Part shown: piece after piece, positions 46,503 to 57,938 of the stretch
Position numbering within the stretch: position 1 is the stretch's first letter
Layout: the number at the start of each line of letters is the position of its first letter
NCBI GenBank assembly: GCA_947258815.1
Contig: CAMYJW010000022.1
Span: 1-64,000 of the forward strand
Direction: 5' to 3'
DNA from: an uncultured Sphingomonadaceae bacterium
Lineage (GTDB): Bacteria; Pseudomonadota; Alphaproteobacteria; Sphingomonadales; Sphingomonadaceae
DNA: 64,000 bases
The notes under the pieces: generated by a model
Seen by the model: only the letters and a program-made list of their open reading frames with translations
What the model was told of the DNA's origin: nothing
The model's database searches: none
Translations under genes and position numbers: made by a program

Positions 46503-47431
46503 ATGCCAGCTACGATGCCCTTCACGAAGCGCGCACCGCGCTAGACACCCCGCTGTTCGCGGGTCTGCCCGGCGATATAAACGCCTCGTTTGAATTCTTC
46601 CCGCCCAAATCGGAGAAGATGGAAGCGCAGTTGTGGAGCGCGGTAACTCAGCTTGCGCCGCTCCGGCCCAACTTCGTTTCCGTGACATATGGCGCTGGAG
46701 GCTCCACGCGCGAACGCACCCACGCCACTGTCGCGCGCCTGATTTCCGAAGCCAGACTGCCCACTGCCGCGCATCTCACCTGTGTCGATGCCACCAAGGC
46801 CGAAATTCGCGAGGTTGCCGAACAGTATTGGGAAGCAGGCGTTCGCCATATCGTGGCGCTGCGCGGCGATGCTGGAAAGCCGGGCGCGCCGTTCGTCGCG
46901 CATCCGCAAGGCTATGCCAGCGCAGCCGATCTTGTTTCAGGCCTGCTTGAAATCGCCCCGTTTGAAATTTCAGTCGCCGCCTACCCCGAAACGCATCCCG
47001 ATGCCACAAGCGCGCAGGCGGATATAGACAACCTCAAACGCAAGCTGGATGCCGGCGCAAGCCGGGCGATCTCGCAGTTTTTCTTCGATCCGCAAGTGTT
47101 CTTCCGGTTTCGCGATCGGCTTAACGCAGCCGGGATAACGGCACCGGTGTTGCCCGGCGTGCTGCCCGTCACCAATGTTGCCCAGGCCCGCAAGTTCGCA
47201 TCGGCGTGCGGCGCGCATATCCCGGAATGGATGGACGGCCTGTTTGAAGGGCTGGATGAAATGCCCGGATCGCGCCAGCTTGTCGCCGCCACGGTCGCTG
47301 CGGAGTTCAGCCGCCGGCTTTATGCTGGCGGCGAGCGTGATTTTCACTTCTACACGCTGAACCGGGCCGAACTGGCCTATTCGATCTGCCACATGCTGGG
47401 CATGCGCCCCAAGAAGGAGCCCGCGCAATGA
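46499..47431 (+). CDS. metF: Methylenetetrahydrofolate reductase
   Basis: A 310-residue flavoenzyme that makes 5-methyltetrahydrofolate, the methyl donor for MetH encoded just downstream. Seen: SFEFFPPKSEKME with the catalytic Glu, FVSVTYGAGGSTRERTH, HIVALRGDAGKP, and AISQFFFDPQVFFRF. The ATG at 46499 overlaps the regulator's stop codon region. It is translationally coupled to the first metH gene by an ATGA overlap. Confidence 0.95.
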   Translation: MNASYDALHEARTALDTPLFAGLPGDINASFEFFPPKSEKMEAQLWSAVTQLAPLRPNFVSVTYGAGGSTRERTHATVARLISEARLPTAAHLTCVDATKAEIREVAEQYWEAGVRHIVALRGDAGKPGAPFVAHPQGYASAADLVSGLLEIAPFEISVAAYPETHPDATSAQADIDNLKRKLDAGASRAISQFFFDPQVFFRFRDRLNAAGITAPVLPGVLPVTNVAQARKFASACGAHIPEWMDGLFEGLDEMPGSRQLVAATVAAEFSRRLYAGGERDFHFYTLNRAELAYSICHMLGMRPKKEPAQ

Positions 47432-48474
47432 GCGCCGAAAGCGAATTTCGCGCCCGCGCGGCCGATTCCATCCTGATCTTCGACGGCGCTTATGGCACCG
47501 CAATCCAGCGCTATGGCCTGACCGAGGAAGACTATCGCGGCGATCTTGATCTCAAGCTCGATCAGAAAGGCAACAACGATCTGTTGTGCCTGACCCGGCC
47601 CGATGTCATCCGCGAAATCCACGACGCCTATTTCGCTGCGGGCGTGGACATGGTGGAAACCAACACGTTCAGTTCCACACAGATCGCAATGGCCGATTAT
47701 GGCTGCGAACATCTGGTGGAGGAACTCAACCTTGCCGCCGCAAAACTGGCGCGCGAAGCCGCCGATGCGGCACAGGCGAAAGACGGCAAGCGCCGCTTCG
47801 TTGCCGGATCGATCGGACCGACCAACAAGACACTGTCGATCTCTCCCGATGTCAACGATCCGGGTTTTCGCGAAGTGACATTCGATGAACTGAAAGCCAC
47901 ATATCGCGAACAGTGCGATGCGCTGATCGCGGGCGGCGTGGATTTCCTGCTGGTGGAAACCTGTTTCGACACGCTCAACGCCAAAGCCGCCGGCCTTGCC
48001 GCGCTTGAAGCCGAACGGGCGAGCGGGCGAAGCGTGCCCCTGATGCTGAGCTTTACGATCACCGACATGAGCGGGCGCAACCTTTCAGGCCACACGATCA
48101 TGGCGTTCTGGTATACATTGCGCCATCTCAAACCGCTGACGATCGGCGCGAACTGCGCTTTCGGGGCAGACAAACTGCGGCCCTACCTTGCCGAACTGTC
48201 CAAAGACACCGACACGCTGATCATGGCCTATCCCAACGCCGGATTGCCCAATGAGCTGGGCGAGTATGACGAACTGCCCGAAACCACCGGAAAACTGATC
48301 CGCGAATGGGCCGATGAAGGGCTGGTCAACGTGGTTGGCGGGTGCTGCGGCACCACGCCCGCGCATATCGCCGCGATTGCCAAAGTGCTGACCGGCGAAA
48401 AACCGCGCGCCCTGCCCGAACTTGATATCCAGACCCGGCTTGCCGGGCTTGAACCCTTCATCATTGCCGCCTGA
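47428..48474 (+). CDS. metH: Methionine synthase, homocysteine-binding half
   Basis: A 348-residue protein equal to module 1 of cobalamin-dependent MetH. It starts ILIFDGAYGTAIQRYGL and has the zinc ligands in GANCAFGADKLRP and VVGGCCGTTPAHIAAI. It activates homocysteine for methyl transfer. It ends with a true stop after GLEPFIIAA, and the other modules are in a separate gene 15 bases downstream, so MetH here is two polypeptides that must associate. Confidence 0.93.
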   Translation: MSAESEFRARAADSILIFDGAYGTAIQRYGLTEEDYRGDLDLKLDQKGNNDLLCLTRPDVIREIHDAYFAAGVDMVETNTFSSTQIAMADYGCEHLVEELNLAAAKLAREAADAAQAKDGKRRFVAGSIGPTNKTLSISPDVNDPGFREVTFDELKATYREQCDALIAGGVDFLLVETCFDTLNAKAAGLAALEAERASGRSVPLMLSFTITDMSGRNLSGHTIMAFWYTLRHLKPLTIGANCAFGADKLRPYLAELSKDTDTLIMAYPNAGLPNELGEYDELPETTGKLIREWADEGLVNVVGGCCGTTPAHIAAIAKVLTGEKPRALPELDIQTRLAGLEPFIIAA

Positions 48475-48489
48475 CCTGACAGGACCAAC

Positions 48490-51102
48490 ATGACAGACCA
48501 ATCAACCGCCCGCTTCGTCAATATCGGCGAGCGCACCAACGTTACCGGCTCCGCGCGGTTCAAAAAACTGATCCTGGCGGGCGATTATGCCGCCGCAGTC
48601 GAAGTGGCGCGCCAGCAAGTGGAAAACGGCGCGCAGATCATCGATGTGAACATGGATGAAGGCCTGCTCGACGCGGTTGAGGCGATGACCACGTTCCTCA
48701 AGCTGATCACCGCGGAACCGGATATCAGCCGCGTGCCGGTGATGATCGACAGTTCGAAATTCCATGTCATCGAAGCGGGTATGAAATGCGTTTCGGGCAA
48801 GCCGATCGTCAACTCGATCTCGATGAAGGAAGGCGAGGAACAGTTTCTTGAACACGCGCGCATCTGCATGGATTATGGCGCTGCCGTTGTTGTCATGGCC
48901 TTCGATGAAACCGGCCAGGCCGACACCAAAGACCGCAAGGTTGAAATCTGCAAACGGGCTTATGCGCTGCTGACAGGCATTGGCTTCCCGCCCGAAGACA
49001 TCATCTTCGATCCCAATATTTTCGCCATCGCCACCGGCATCGAAGAACACGATCGGTATGGACTGGATTTCATCGAGGCGCTGGCCGAAATCAAGGCCGC
49101 GTGCCCGCATGTCCATTTCTCGGGCGGGCTTTCAAATCTGTCATTCAGCTTTCGCGGCAATGAAACGGTGCGCCGCGCGATGCATTCGGTGTTCCTGTAT
49201 CACGCGATACCCGCCGGGCTGGATATGGCGATCGTCAACGCCGGGCAGCTTGACGTGTATGACCAGATCGATCCGGTGCTGCGCGAGGCATGCGAGGATG
49301 TGATCCTCAACCGCCCCGTCGAAGGCGAACTTTCCGCCACCGAACGGCTGATCGAACTTGCCGAAAGCTATAAAGGCATCAACCCAGCGGAAGAAAAAGC
49401 CGCGGAGGAATGGCGCGGCTGGCCGGTTGAAAAGCGCATCGAACACGCACTGGTCAAAGGCATAGACGCGCATGTCGTTGACGATACAGAGCAAATGCGC
49501 GCGGCAATGAAGGAAACCGGCGGACGGCCCATCGAGGTGATCGAAGGTCCGCTGATGGACGGAATGAATGTCGTCGGTGACCTGTTCGGATCGGGCAAGA
49601 TGTTCCTGCCGCAAGTGGTGAAATCGGCGCGCGTGATGAAAAAGGCCGTTGCCCACCTGATCCCTTATATCGAAGCCGAAAAGGAAGAAGGCGCACGCGC
49701 CAAAGGCAAGATCGTGATGGCCACGGTCAAAGGCGATGTCCACGATATCGGCAAGAACATCGTCGGTGTGGTGCTGCAATGTAATGGGTATGAAGTGATC
49801 GATATGGGCGTGATGGCCCCGTGGTCGACCATTCTCGAAACCGCGAAAGAAAATGAAGCCGACATTATCGGCCTGTCCGGCCTGATCACGCCTTCGCTGG
49901 ATGAAATGGTGACGGTGGCAGAGGAAATGCAGCGCGCCGATCTGGCAATTCCGCTGCTGATCGGCGGCGCCACCACCAGCAAGGTTCACACCGCGCTGCG
50001 GATCGATCCCGCCTACGAAGGCCCGGTGATCCATGTGCTCGACGCCAGCCGCGCGGTGGGCGTGGCATCGCAATTGCTGTCTGACACGCAGGCCGATGCA
50101 TATGTTTCATCTGTCGCCATTGATTATCAGAAAGTCCGCGAATCGCGCGAAAGCAAGGGCAAATCCGATCTCCTGCCGCTTTTTGAAGCGCGGGAAAATT
50201 CATACGCGCCAGACTTTGCCGACAAGCCCCCCGCCCCTGCCCAGCCAGGCCAGCACGTTTTCGATGACTGGGATCTGGCGGACTTGCGCAACACGTTTGA
50301 CTGGACACCGTTCTTCCGCGCCTGGGAACTTGCCGGAACCTATCCCGCCATCCTCGATGACGATGTCGTCGGCGAAAGCGCGCGCAACCTGTTCGCCGAT
50401 GCGCAGGCGATGCTCGATACCATCATCGCCGAAAAGTGGCTGACCGCGCGCGGGGTATGCAATTTCTGGCCGTGCAAGCGTGATGGCGATGATGTGCTGC
50501 TGGACAATGGCACCCGCCTTGCCTTCCTGCGCCAGCAAGTGAAGAAAAGCCGGGGTCGCGCGAACTTCTGCCTGTCGGATTTCATCGATCCAGATGGTGA
50601 CTGGATCGGCGGCTTTGCCGTTGGCATCCACGGCATTGATGAACACATCGCCCGCTTCAAAGCCGCCCACGACGATTACAACGAAATCCTGCTCAAGGCG
50701 CTGGCAGACCGGTTTGCCGAAGCATTTGCAGAGCGGCTCCACAGCCATGTGCGCACAACTCTGTGGGGCTATGCGCCGGATGAACAGCTGACCAACGAAG
50801 CCCTGATCCGCGAGCAATATCGCGGCATCCGCCCCGCGCCCGGCTATCCGGCCTGCCCTGATCACACGTTGAAACCGATCCTGTTCGATCTGCTGAACGC
50901 GCAGGAGAATGCTGGCATCACACTCACCGAAAGTCAGGCGATGTTGCCCACTTCGGCGGTTTCAGGATTTTACTTCGGACATCCCGAAAGCCAGTATTTC
51001 GGAGTAGCCCGCATCGGGCGCGACCAGCTTGAAGACTATGCAAGCCGCCGCGAAATGGACGTGGACATTGCAGAACGCTGGCTACGCCCGAACCTTGAGT
51101 GA
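48490..51102 (+). CDS. metH: Methionine synthase, folate/cobalamin/activation half
   Basis: An 870-residue protein with the other MetH modules in order: pterin-binding ([19 protein letters not shown], residues 7-280), cobalamin cap and Rossmann domain with the B12 motif [26 protein letters not shown] (about residue 417), and a C-terminal SAM-binding reactivation domain with [15 protein letters not shown] and [15 protein letters not shown]. With the upstream half it methylates homocysteine to methionine. The start has AGGACCAAC upstream, a modest site. Confidence 0.95.
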   Translation: MTDQSTARFVNIGERTNVTGSARFKKLILAGDYAAAVEVARQQVENGAQIIDVNMDEGLLDAVEAMTTFLKLITAEPDISRVPVMIDSSKFHVIEAGMKCVSGKPIVNSISMKEGEEQFLEHARICMDYGAAVVVMAFDETGQADTKDRKVEICKRAYALLTGIGFPPEDIIFDPNIFAIATGIEEHDRYGLDFIEALAEIKAACPHVHFSGGLSNLSFSFRGNETVRRAMHSVFLYHAIPAGLDMAIVNAGQLDVYDQIDPVLREACEDVILNRPVEGELSATERLIELAESYKGINPAEEKAAEEWRGWPVEKRIEHALVKGIDAHVVDDTEQMRAAMKETGGRPIEVIEGPLMDGMNVVGDLFGSGKMFLPQVVKSARVMKKAVAHLIPYIEAEKEEGARAKGKIVMATVKGDVHDIGKNIVGVVLQCNGYEVIDMGVMAPWSTILETAKENEADIIGLSGLITPSLDEMVTVAEEMQRADLAIPLLIGGATTSKVHTALRIDPAYEGPVIHVLDASRAVGVASQLLSDTQADAYVSSVAIDYQKVRESRESKGKSDLLPLFEARENSYAPDFADKPPAPAQPGQHVFDDWDLADLRNTFDWTPFFRAWELAGTYPAILDDDVVGESARNLFADAQAMLDTIIAEKWLTARGVCNFWPCKRDGDDVLLDNGTRLAFLRQQVKKSRGRANFCLSDFIDPDGDWIGGFAVGIHGIDEHIARFKAAHDDYNEILLKALADRFAEAFAERLHSHVRTTLWGYAPDEQLTNEALIREQYRGIRPAPGYPACPDHTLKPILFDLLNAQENAGITLTESQAMLPTSAVSGFYFGHPESQYFGVARIGRDQLEDYASRREMDVDIAERWLRPNLE

Positions 51103-51112
51103 ATAGAGGTTT

Positions 51113-53311
<2,199 letters not shown>

Positions 53312-53476
53312 CGTTTAACTCCAGAACCATGCAATTGCCTGGGTTCTAGGCGAATAAGGTGAATTTTTTGGCAACTATTGGCCAAGCCGTCAGAAACCAT
53401 GGAAATTGCGGAATTTGCGGAATTTTCAGCCAGACCTGTGGAGGGGGTGGCCCGCGCCCCTCGCCCCGATGGCTTT

Positions 53477-55288
53477 ATGGGTTTAACCGTTCGGGCCGTG
53501 TCCGAAGTTTCAACCATACCTGCCACAAACCAGCTTGAAGCGCTGCATGCCACTTTCGGCTTTTCCGCGTTTCGCGGTGCACAGCAGACCGTGATCGAGC
53601 GCGTGCTGGCAGGCAATTCCACATTGGCGGTGATGCCCACAGGCGCGGGCAAATCGCTGACGTATCAGCTGCCTTCGGTGATGCTGGACGGCACCTGCGT
53701 GGTCATCTCGCCGCTGATCGCGCTGATGCACGATCAGCTGCGCGCCGCATCCGCCAACGGCATTCGCGCCGCAACCCTGACCAGCGCCGATACCAACCGC
53801 GCCGATACGGTGGACCGGTTCCGCGCCGGTGAGCTGGACCTGCTTTATGTTGCGCCGGAACGCGCCAGCCAGCCGCATTTCCGCCAGTTGCTCGATCAGG
53901 CGCGGCTCTGCCTGTTTGCAATAGACGAAGCCCACTGCGTGTCCGAATGGGGCCACGATTTCCGGCCCGACTATCGCGGGCTGAAACCCGTTCTTGACAG
54001 TTTTCCGCATGTGCCCCGCCTGGCGCTGACGGCCACCGCCGACGAACACACGCGCGCGGATATTCTGCACCAGCTTGGTATTGGCGAAGACGGGCTGATC
54101 GTTGCCGGGTTCGATCGCCCGAACATCCGCTATATGGTGCGCCCGCGCGACAATCCCGCCCGCCAGCTCAAAACCTTGCTGGCCGAACAGCCGGGGCCCG
54201 GCATCATCTATGCGCCAACTCGCGCAAAAGTGGAAAAGCTGGCCGAAACGCTGAGCGCGGATGGACGCCCGGTCCTGCCTTATCATGCAGGCCTCAGCCC
54301 GGAAGTGCGTGCCGCCAATCAGGCCGCGTTCGTGGCATCGGAAGACATGGTGATCGTTGCCACGGTTGCTTTCGGGATGGGCATCGACAAACCCGATGTG
54401 CGGTTTGTCGCCCATGCAGGCCTGCCCAAATCGATCGAAGCCTATTATCAGGAAACCGGACGTGCGGGCCGGGATGGCGATCCGGCCATGGCGGTGATGC
54501 TGTGGGGCGCGGACGATTTTGCGCGCGCGCGCCAGCGGCTGAGCGAAGTGGGTGACGCGCGCCTCTCAAGCGAACGCACCCGGCTTGATGCACTGGCGAC
54601 GCTGGTTGAAACCGCCGCCTGCCGCCGCGCGATCCTGCTGCGCCATTTTGGCGAAAACCCGCCGGAGAAATGTGGCAATTGCGATAATTGCCTTGAACCC
54701 GCCGACGTAACCGACGCCAGCACGGTCGCCCAGAAGCTGCTTTCCGCCGCCTATCGCACCGGGCAGAGCTTCGGCATCGGCCATCTGCAAAAGGTGCTGA
54801 CCGGCGCAAGCGATGATCGCATTCTCCAGCGCGGGCACGATCAGCTTTCGGTGTTCGGAATACTTGAGCCGGAAGAAGCGCTGATCCTGCGCCCCGTGGC
54901 CCGCGCTTTGCAGGCGCGCGGCTGCCTGATCGCCAACGAACATGGCGGACTGGCACTGGCTGGCAAGGCGCGCGATATCCTGCGGGGCGAGGAAGCGCTG
55001 CTGATCGTCAAACCGCCGAAAAAGTCGAAACAGCGCAAATCACGCGGATCGCAGCAGGAGCCCAACCCGGTTGGCGATCCGCTGTTCGATGCCTTGCGCG
55101 CGCTGCGCCGCGAGCTGGCCGAACAGGGCGGGGTTCCGCCTTATGTGATTTTCCACGATTCAACCTTGCGCGAAATGGCTGCAAAGCGGCCGACCAGCCT
55201 TTCCGAAATGGGCGAAATCGGCGGCGTCGGCGCGCGCAAGCTGGAAGCCTATGGCGATCAGTTTCTGGACGTTATCCGGGCGCATTGA
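53477..55288 (+). CDS. recQ: ATP-dependent DNA helicase RecQ
   Basis: About 603 residues. The helicase core has FGFSAFRGAQQTVI (Q motif region), Walker A AVMPTGAGKSLTYQLP, the DEAH-type AIDEAHCVSEWGHDFRPDY, and GRAGRDGDPA (motif VI). A zinc-binding RQC region with CRRAILLRHFGENPPEKCGNCDNC and a C-terminal HRDC domain (PPYVIFHDSTLREMAAKRP) follow. The start is uncertain: ATG 53477 fits family N-termini; the frame is open to 53378 with ATG 53399 and GTG 53498 as alternatives, none with a strong ribosome binding site. Confidence 0.93.
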   Translation: MGLTVRAVSEVSTIPATNQLEALHATFGFSAFRGAQQTVIERVLAGNSTLAVMPTGAGKSLTYQLPSVMLDGTCVVISPLIALMHDQLRAASANGIRAATLTSADTNRADTVDRFRAGELDLLYVAPERASQPHFRQLLDQARLCLFAIDEAHCVSEWGHDFRPDYRGLKPVLDSFPHVPRLALTATADEHTRADILHQLGIGEDGLIVAGFDRPNIRYMVRPRDNPARQLKTLLAEQPGPGIIYAPTRAKVEKLAETLSADGRPVLPYHAGLSPEVRAANQAAFVASEDMVIVATVAFGMGIDKPDVRFVAHAGLPKSIEAYYQETGRAGRDGDPAMAVMLWGADDFARARQRLSEVGDARLSSERTRLDALATLVETAACRRAILLRHFGENPPEKCGNCDNCLEPADVTDASTVAQKLLSAAYRTGQSFGIGHLQKVLTGASDDRILQRGHDQLSVFGILEPEEALILRPVARALQARGCLIANEHGGLALAGKARDILRGEEALLIVKPPKKSKQRKSRGSQQEPNPVGDPLFDALRALRRELAEQGGVPPYVIFHDSTLREMAAKRPTSLSEMGEIGGVGARKLEAYGDQFLDVIRAH

Positions 55289-55343
55289 TGCGGTGCCCAA
55301 GGCAGGGCCAGGAGCGCAATCGCTGCCGAACGAAGCGCAAACC

Positions 55344-56765
55344 CTATAGCGGGTTGTCCAGCTGGATGATCGGCTCATCGCTCTTGCGCTGCTCCGTCTT
55401 GCGCTGGCGCGGCTGCGCAAAACTGTCGAGCACCGGTTTGTCGCGGCCATAGATATCGGCAAACGAGCGCAGATTGCCGTCAATGTCGACGCCCATCGTC
55501 TTGTAGGTGATGTAAGCCGGGAACGTCCGATCCATCTCAACTTTCGTGTATTTGCGAGAACTGGATATGTCCGCAGCTTCTGCCGGGCTCATGCCTGCGC
55601 CAAGCATGGCGATCGTCATCCCCAGCTCAACCGCGCGCTCGGTGCGGATGCAGCCATGGCTGAACGCACGGACTTCGCGGTTGAACAGCGCCTTCGATGG
55701 CGTGTCGTGAAAATAGATCGCATGAGGATTGGGCATGTCGATCTTCATCAGGCCCAGCGCATTGCCGGGGCCGGGCCGCTGGACGACGCCGATATAGCCA
55801 TTCGCCCCGCGCGTTGCCTTATATCCCTTGGCCCGCGCCCAGCCCGGATTGTTGAGCACCTTTGCGCCCAGCCCTTCGCCTTTGACGATCGACTGCGGCA
55901 CCGTCCACGTCGGGTTGAACACCACGGCGGACACGGTTTCGGCAAGTTGCGGTGTCGCCGTGCGCCCCGGCTTGCCAACCACCGTGCGATAGGTGCGGAT
56001 GATCTTGTTTTTCACCGTCAGGCGCAGCTGGAATTCCGGGACATTGGTGATGAGATAGGCCTTGCCCAGATCGCGCGCGAGCCAGCGCCACCTGTCCATA
56101 TTTGCCTGTATCAGGGCGCGCCGTTCCGGCTCGGTTTCCGGCGTCAGCGCCAAGGCCGCCTTGAGCGCGCCATAATCAGGGTGAGTCGGCGCCAGACTGG
56201 CTATGACACCACCGACATCATGGCTGGTCAGCGCCCTGGCCATCAGCCGCGCGGTGGGCAGACGTTCGGTATCGGGATCTTCGGCAAACCACTGCACGCG
56301 CGCGGGCATCGGCGTGCGCCCGTCGCGCATATCCTCAACAAGCCAGGTGAACGACCTGCTGGCCTGCACATCAAGTGCATCGTTTTCACCAGCGGCAATC
56401 GCGGCACGCAATGCTTCTGGCTGATAGTCCGCCGGGATCAGCCCTTCGCTGCCAATTGCCTCGATTGCAGAGAGCAGCGCCATTGCATCGTATTGTCCCC
56501 AGTGCATCACCGGCTCAAGATCGGGCAGCGGCTGGACCACCGGCCCCAGATCGCCTGTTACCGCAGTTTCGGGCGACACCTCCGGCGTGTCCACTTCCGC
56601 AGTATCGGCAGGTTCATCCACCGGCTGCGTCGCGCCATCTTCCAGTTCGTCTGTTTGGGGCTGCTCCGGCTGCGCTTCGGGTTCCGCCCATGCGGGCTGG
56701 CCAGCGAAAAGCACTACGGCACAACCACATGCGAGCATCCGGCGAAATTCAAGAACTGGTGTCAT
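55344..56765 (-). CDS. L,D-transpeptidase, YcbB-like
   Basis: A 473-residue periplasmic enzyme with a signal peptide ending near PAWAEP and a Pro/Glu-rich linker (residues 30-75). The helical domain has GLIPADYQPEAL and the catalytic YkuD domain has IYFHDTPSKALF and FSHGCIR with the active-site cysteine. It forms 3-3 peptidoglycan cross-links. The C-terminal 70 residues continue past the catalytic motif with TFPAYITYKTMGVD, as in YcbB proteins. Confidence 0.9.
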   Translation of the reverse strand: MTPVLEFRRMLACGCAVVLFAGQPAWAEPEAQPEQPQTDELEDGATQPVDEPADTAEVDTPEVSPETAVTGDLGPVVQPLPDLEPVMHWGQYDAMALLSAIEAIGSEGLIPADYQPEALRAAIAAGENDALDVQASRSFTWLVEDMRDGRTPMPARVQWFAEDPDTERLPTARLMARALTSHDVGGVIASLAPTHPDYGALKAALALTPETEPERRALIQANMDRWRWLARDLGKAYLITNVPEFQLRLTVKNKIIRTYRTVVGKPGRTATPQLAETVSAVVFNPTWTVPQSIVKGEGLGAKVLNNPGWARAKGYKATRGANGYIGVVQRPGPGNALGLMKIDMPNPHAIYFHDTPSKALFNREVRAFSHGCIRTERAVELGMTIAMLGAGMSPAEAADISSSRKYTKVEMDRTFPAYITYKTMGVDIDGNLRSFADIYGRDKPVLDSFAQPRQRKTEQRKSDEPIIQLDNPL

Positions 56766-56846
56766 CGGCGAAATGTCCTATCCGCTGGCGCGGGCAATTT
56801 GTTTTCAAGTCAGATAGATATAGCCAGATTTGATCCGGCTGACACC

Positions 56847-56881
56847 ATTCATCGCAAATCATTGCTGAGCCTGCGATGAAT
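56847..56881. promoter_or_regulatory. Inverted repeat in the transpeptidase/transporter intergenic region
   Basis: ATTCATCGCA (56847-56856) and TGCGATGAAT (56872-56881) are perfect 10-bp arms with a 15-nt spacer. It lies between the divergent starts at 56765 and 56924 and overlaps the earlier possible transporter ATG at 56876, which argues for the later start. Confidence 0.4.
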
Positions 56882-56923
56882 TGCTTGCGCAATACGTCAG
56901 GCCGAGCAAGACGGGTAGCCGCA

Positions 56924-57805
56924 ATGACCAGCCGCCGTAACATTTTGCCGTTTCTGTCCGTCGCCATCGGTATCGCCACGTTCAGCGCGATGGACGCGGT
57001 GATGAAAGGCGCTTCGATAGAGGCGGGTGTCTACAACGCCCTGTTGCTGCGCAACCTGATCGGTGCCTGTCTGGTGTTCCCGGTGTGGCTTGTTCTGGGG
57101 CGGCCGATGCCCAGCCCGGAGGGGTTCAGGGTTCATATGCAAAGATCAGCCGTCGTCGCGGTGATGGCCACGCTGTTCTTCTTTGGACTGGTGCGCATCC
57201 CGATTGCCGAAGCCATCGCGATTTCATTCATCGCGCCGCTTATCGCCCTGTATCTTGCCGCGCTGCTGCTGAAAGAAACGATCCGGCCAAGCGCGATCAT
57301 AGCCTCTCTGCTTGGTATTGCCGGTGTGCTGATCATCGGCGCGGCGCGATTTGGCAGCGGCGATTTTAGCGAAGATGCAATGTACGGCATGGCCGCGATA
57401 CTGGTTTCCGCGGTTCTCTATGCGTTCAACCTGATCCTGCAACGCAAACTGGCGTTGCTTGCCAACCCGGTTGAAGTCGCCCTGTTTCAGAACCTGTTCG
57501 TCGGGCTGATTTTCCTCACCCTTGCGCCGTGGCTGGCGCAGTGGCCAAGCCATGCGGCCTTGCGCGATATTTTCGCCGGGGCGGTCTTTGCCACGATTGC
57601 GCTGGGCTTTCTTTCGTGGGGTTACGCGCGCGAAGAGGCACAGGCATTGGTGCCGATTGAATACACCGGATTCCTGTGGGCCGCGCTGTTCGGCTGGCTC
57701 TGGTTTGGCGAGCATGTCAGCTCCGCGACAATTCTGGGCGCGATCCTGATCGTGATCGGTTGCTGGATTGCAGCCCGAAAACAGACCGAACAGACGGTTT
57801 TGTAG
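56924..57805 (+). CDS. DMT superfamily transporter (EamA family)
   Basis: A 293-residue inner-membrane protein with ten hydrophobic segments arranged as two EamA repeats: first FLSVAIGIATFSAMDAVMKG to IIGAARFG, second MYGMAAILVSAVLYAFNLI to IVIGCWIAARK. The pattern SFIAPLIALYLAALLLKE marks the end of the first repeat core. Such proteins export amino acids, nucleotides or other small metabolites; the substrate is unknown. ATG 56924 is chosen over ATG 56876, which lies within an inverted repeat. Confidence 0.85.
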   Translation: MTSRRNILPFLSVAIGIATFSAMDAVMKGASIEAGVYNALLLRNLIGACLVFPVWLVLGRPMPSPEGFRVHMQRSAVVAVMATLFFFGLVRIPIAEAIAISFIAPLIALYLAALLLKETIRPSAIIASLLGIAGVLIIGAARFGSGDFSEDAMYGMAAILVSAVLYAFNLILQRKLALLANPVEVALFQNLFVGLIFLTLAPWLAQWPSHAALRDIFAGAVFATIALGFLSWGYAREEAQALVPIEYTGFLWAALFGWLWFGEHVSSATILGAILIVIGCWIAARKQTEQTVL

Positions 57806-57938
57806 GCCGTAAACCCTTGACCTTGGCCACCGGAACGCGCATCGGCAGTGCGACAATTTCAGGCATTGCATTGCACCATTTGACGGCGACTGCCTCGGCG
57901 CGATCGCAGGAATACCATCACAAAGGGGAAACACATCC

